Below are positions 61,301 to 64,000 of a stretch of 64,000 bases of DNA, piece by piece. Numbering within the stretch: the stretch's first letter is position 1; each line of letters opens with the position of its first letter. The position numbers and the translations under genes are program-made. Source of the DNA: Bacteroides intestinalis (GTDB lineage Bacteria; Bacteroidota; Bacteroidia; Bacteroidales; Bacteroidaceae); NCBI RefSeq assembly GCF_902364365.1, contig NZ_CABJDN010000003.1, forward strand, positions 248,001-312,000, given 5' to 3'. Below the pieces are notes generated by a model. The model worked only from the letters and a program-made list of their open reading frames with translations. It made no database searches and was not told the origin of the DNA.

Positions 61301-63259
61301 ATGTGGAAAAAATTATTAAGAACTACTTTAATCGCTGCACTTGTATTAAGCAGCTGTACAGACAATGATGTTTATAAGGGTCCTAAGGAGGATGAAAAAG
61401 AATTCAACAATTTCCCCTTCTCTACTGTACAGAAGGACGTAAACTTAAATGTGAATTACGTAAATGGTACTGTACAATCAAATGTGTATTTTGAAGTATA
61501 TGATGAAATGCCTGTCACTGAAAGTGAATACGGTACTTATATCAAACGTCAGGATGTAGATTATCTGTTTGCAGCCTACACCAAAGAAGACGGTACTTAT
61601 AAAGGGAAGATAGAATTACCTTCTTACTTAACAAAGGTATATATCTATTCCCCTGCTTTCTTTGCACAAACCTTGATGGAAGCAAATATTGTAAATGGCA
61701 ATATTGAAGCAACGGATAATTCAGCCACTGAAACGCGTACAATCACCTCAACCAAGGAATCACATGATAGCTATCTGGTAAGTAATAAAAATGGGAATGA
61801 AGTATGGAAGACTTGGTTAGGCGATTACGACATGTATAAAAACGGGGATATTAATTATAAGTATAATGGTACATTGGCAGCAACCAAGAAAGATGGTTTA
61901 TATACTGCACACACCCGTATTATAAACACACATAATACTTGTCCGCAAGAATATCGTGGCTACTCGGATATGTATGTTAACAAAGATGCTGAAGTAGTAG
62001 TTACATTCTTGGGACAAAATACCTGTTGGACATGTTCATTGGGATATTACTACTATAAAGAGGGGGAGCAACCCGCAGACCTAAATGAGGCTCATGTAAT
62101 CATGTTATTCCCAAATACTCAGGATGGCAATTGGTCCAACAATCTCAATTTAGCAAAAAAGAGTGCAGGCATTGATCCACTGACCGCCGTACAACTAATG
62201 TATTATCCCAATATCGCAAGCGGAAGTAAAGAAGGAGCAACAACGGCATTCCCCAAGGGTTATAGGATAGGTTTTGTATTAGCCACCAACGGCTGGAATA
62301 ATCATGTTGGCGGTTTCACTGGATACAAAAAATACCGTGCTGCCACTTCAAGTGGTTTAAGTTTAAATGCCGATGGTGTGAATTTTAATGAACCACGCAC
62401 TGCCGTTTATAGATATGGTGACTGGATATTGACTTCTTTTGAGGATTATATGACTGATGAAAACTTTAGCGATGTAGTTATTACTTTGAAATCTAATCCG
62501 GTAGACGCTATTACCGATATACCCGTGACAAATCCTGATGATGATAAAACAAGCATTGATTTCCTTAAAGGTATATACGCATTCGAGGATCTTTGGCCCA
62601 ATCAGGGAGATTATGACATGAATGATGTAGTTGTGCGATATAACTATGGCAACACCTTCAATGAAAAGAATCAAATATATTCCGAATCATTCACATTCAA
62701 AACATTCCAGAATGTAGCTACCAATAAAAATGGTTTAGCATTCAGACTACTTACTAAAGGAAATATTAAGTCTACCACTTATTCTATTCGTAAAGAAGGT
62801 GAGAAAGACTTTGCTGAAACGACATTTACATATGAACCTCAGGAAAACATATACCTCCTGACTGAAAATGTAAAAGACAATATGGGAGCAGAATATAAAG
62901 TAACCGTTAATTATAGTGATCCCATTTCAACACAATCTGAAGCTCAGGCATTCATCTTTAAGAATGAAGAAGACGGTTTACGATGGGAAATGCATGTTCC
63001 TTTAGAAGTACCGACATCTAAAATGAACAAAGACTATTTTGGTCAGGGAGATGATGCTTCTCAAATATCTCAGAGTATCTACTATGTACGTAAAGGTAAT
63101 TACCCGTTTGCATTCTTCCTGAGTCGGGCTACAGAAAGTGATTTAAGCAAATTGTTGGATAGTGCCAACGAAAGAAAAGCTATTAATCTGTTATATAGCG
63201 GCTATGATGAATGGGTAACCAGTAATGGAGAAAAGAACAAAGATTGGTATAAAAAATAA
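61301..63259 (+). CDS. LruC-domain surface lipoprotein
   Basis: A 652-residue lipoprotein (lipobox VLSSCTDNDVYKG). The N-terminal half is a beta-rich region without a clear family (WKTWLGDYDMYKNGDINYKY, TCWTCSLGYYYYKEGEQ). The C-terminal third is an LruC domain, recognised by GIYAFEDLWPNQGDYDMNDV and VVRYNYGNTFNEKNQIYSES. Such proteins are widespread in Bacteroides and may be surface or calcium-binding proteins; the function is unknown. It is a single-gene unit with its own terminator. Confidence 0.82.
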   Translation: MWKKLLRTTLIAALVLSSCTDNDVYKGPKEDEKEFNNFPFSTVQKDVNLNVNYVNGTVQSNVYFEVYDEMPVTESEYGTYIKRQDVDYLFAAYTKEDGTYKGKIELPSYLTKVYIYSPAFFAQTLMEANIVNGNIEATDNSATETRTITSTKESHDSYLVSNKNGNEVWKTWLGDYDMYKNGDINYKYNGTLAATKKDGLYTAHTRIINTHNTCPQEYRGYSDMYVNKDAEVVVTFLGQNTCWTCSLGYYYYKEGEQPADLNEAHVIMLFPNTQDGNWSNNLNLAKKSAGIDPLTAVQLMYYPNIASGSKEGATTAFPKGYRIGFVLATNGWNNHVGGFTGYKKYRAATSSGLSLNADGVNFNEPRTAVYRYGDWILTSFEDYMTDENFSDVVITLKSNPVDAITDIPVTNPDDDKTSIDFLKGIYAFEDLWPNQGDYDMNDVVVRYNYGNTFNEKNQIYSESFTFKTFQNVATNKNGLAFRLLTKGNIKSTTYSIRKEGEKDFAETTFTYEPQENIYLLTENVKDNMGAEYKVTVNYSDPISTQSEAQAFIFKNEEDGLRWEMHVPLEVPTSKMNKDYFGQGDDASQISQSIYYVRKGNYPFAFFLSRATESDLSKLLDSANERKAINLLYSGYDEWVTSNGEKNKDWYKK

Positions 63260-63320
63260 GTACTTCTAAAGAAATACTCAGAGACCGAAGATAGAAGCTG
63301 AGGGGCAAATGAATATATGA

Positions 63321-63357
63321 AGAGAGTATCCAGCTCATAAACGGATACTCTCTTTTT
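63321..63357 (+). terminator. Rho-independent terminator after the LruC gene
   Basis: The arms agagagtatcc (63321-63331) and ggatactctct (63343-63353) pair perfectly over 11 bp, with T residues following. It also faces the convergent CreD-family gene. Confidence 0.85.
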
Positions 63358-63370
63358 ATTTACAAAGAAT

Positions 63371-64000
63371 TTATTCATTAAACCAGTCAATCTTCTTAGA
63401 GAAATACATCACCATCGCCAGTATCACAAACAATCCGAGACTACCGGCCAGCAAAGCAAAGGTTTCTAACTGGATAAGAATGAAAACATAAATGTAAAGA
63501 ACACTTAGCAAACCTACCATAATGAAAGCCGTTTTTTTTCTTTTTATAATCCCCAGCATGTATCCACCCACCAAAGCAATAGTAAGCACCGATGCCACCA
63601 AATAAGCCATATTAAAGCCAATATGCTCGGACATGGATAATAACAGACTATAGAATAGACAAAGAGCTAATCCCACCAACAAATATTGCAAGGCATGAAT
63701 GCGGGTTTTCTCCATTATCTCTGTGAAGAATATTACTGTAAAAGTAAGTAGAATAATCAGAATAGCATATTTAGTAGAGCGCATAGACTGTTGGTACTGT
63801 TCTACCGGCATTTTCAGGTTGACACCAAAATTAGAGTTTTGAATATCTTTAACGCTGGCATTCTGATAATTGACAAGTACCTGGGGATAATTCCGATTGA
63901 GATTCAACACCTGCCACTGTGCAGAGAAATCTTTCTCTGTAATCTCCCGTTTCTCGGGCAAATAATTACCATCAAAACTTGGAGTATTCCAATTTGCCTT
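63371..64000 (-). CDS. CreD-family inner-membrane protein, N-terminus beyond window
   Basis: The minus-strand frame is open to the right edge: WNTPSFDGNYLPEKREITEK, then FSAQWQVLNLNRNYPQV, match the periplasmic PSFxGxFLPxxR and LNR segments of CreD proteins. About five or six membrane segments follow (YAILIILLTFTVIFFTEIME onward). CreD is an inner-membrane protein tied to envelope stress or colicin tolerance in E. coli; its role in Bacteroides is unknown. The TTG within the frame at 63961 is not the start, since homology continues beyond it. Confidence 0.85.
   Translation of the reverse strand, partial: KANWNTPSFDGNYLPEKREITEKDFSAQWQVLNLNRNYPQVLVNYQNASVKDIQNSNFGVNLKMPVEQYQQSMRSTKYAILIILLTFTVIFFTEIMEKTRIHALQYLLVGLALCLFYSLLLSMSEHIGFNMAYLVASVLTIALVGGYMLGIIKRKKTAFIMVGLLSVLYIYVFILIQLETFALLAGSLGLFVILAMVMYFSKKIDWFNE

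Noticed and set aside
1..64000. Intact insertion sequence, prophage or tRNA genes
   Set aside because: No transposase, integrase or phage structural gene and no tRNA cloverleaf was seen.

Overview
The window is a piece of a gut Bacteroides chromosome. This follows from three SusC/SusD outer-membrane pairs, each tied to an ECF sigma factor and a FecR-type anti-sigma factor, from Bacteroides-only families (DUF3244, NigD-like, LruC, GGGtGRT), and from promoters of the Bacteroides type (TTTG, about 19-20 nt, TAnnTTTG). I see no rRNA, tRNA, CRISPR array or intact insertion sequence. The species cannot be fixed from the sequence alone.

Layout. 1-1.8 kb: a truncated AbiEi-type antitoxin gene and a Fic-domain gene, both on the minus strand. 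2.0-18.2 kb: a Sus-like locus on the minus strand, reading ECF sigma, FecR, SusC, SusD, glycerophosphodiester phosphodiesterase, a LamG plus nine-repeat ricin-type lectin, a secreted metallo-beta-lactamase-fold hydrolase, a histidine acid phosphatase (phytase/MINPP type), an iron alcohol dehydrogenase and a sugar-type MFS permease. It has no recognisable glycosidase and instead looks like a phosphodiester or phosphomonoester scavenging system. A 1-kb gap inside it (15.6-16.6 kb) may encode a small RNA and carries phased direct repeats. 18.4-20.2 kb: a decay zone with a FecR tail fragment, a YhcG-type nuclease fragment back to back with a DUF418 fragment, and a DUF2490 gene cut by an in-frame TAG.

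20.3-32.3 kb: a pectin (homogalacturonan) locus: ECF sigma, FecR, SusC, SusD, an FN3/DUF4957-type surface lipoprotein, a PL1 pectate lyase lipoprotein and a GH105 unsaturated galacturonyl hydrolase. A second PL1 lyase lies at 57.2-59.0 kb. 32.4-42.4 kb: mostly housekeeping genes (CAT-like acetyltransferase, DsbD-like reductase, Dabb protein, uridine kinase, MltF-like lytic transglycosylase, MetH, SmpB, Yip1-family and NigD-like proteins).

42.5-45.9 kb: a small accessory unit in which a TPR-transmembrane-HTH regulator precedes a DUF3244 secreted protein and a lipoprotein that looks like a beta-trefoil joined to an aerolysin-like pore-forming module. 47.8-57.0 kb: a third Sus-like system with no glycosidase. 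Its SusCD pair is followed directly by a secreted PPP-type (Shelph-like) phosphatase, and a membrane metallophosphoesterase sits between its FecR and sigma genes. 59.0-60.9 kb: a two-gene operon, apparently highly expressed, of a NifU-like scaffold protein and a GGGtGRT protein, a conserved pair whose function I do not know. 61.3-64.0 kb: an LruC-domain lipoprotein and a partial CreD-family membrane protein.

The best candidates for undescribed biology are the phospho-ester Sus-like loci (2-18 kb and 48-57 kb), the aerolysin-like lipoprotein unit (42.5-46 kb) and the NifU-like/GGGtGRT operon (59-61 kb). All functional calls are from reading the sequence; no database search was run.
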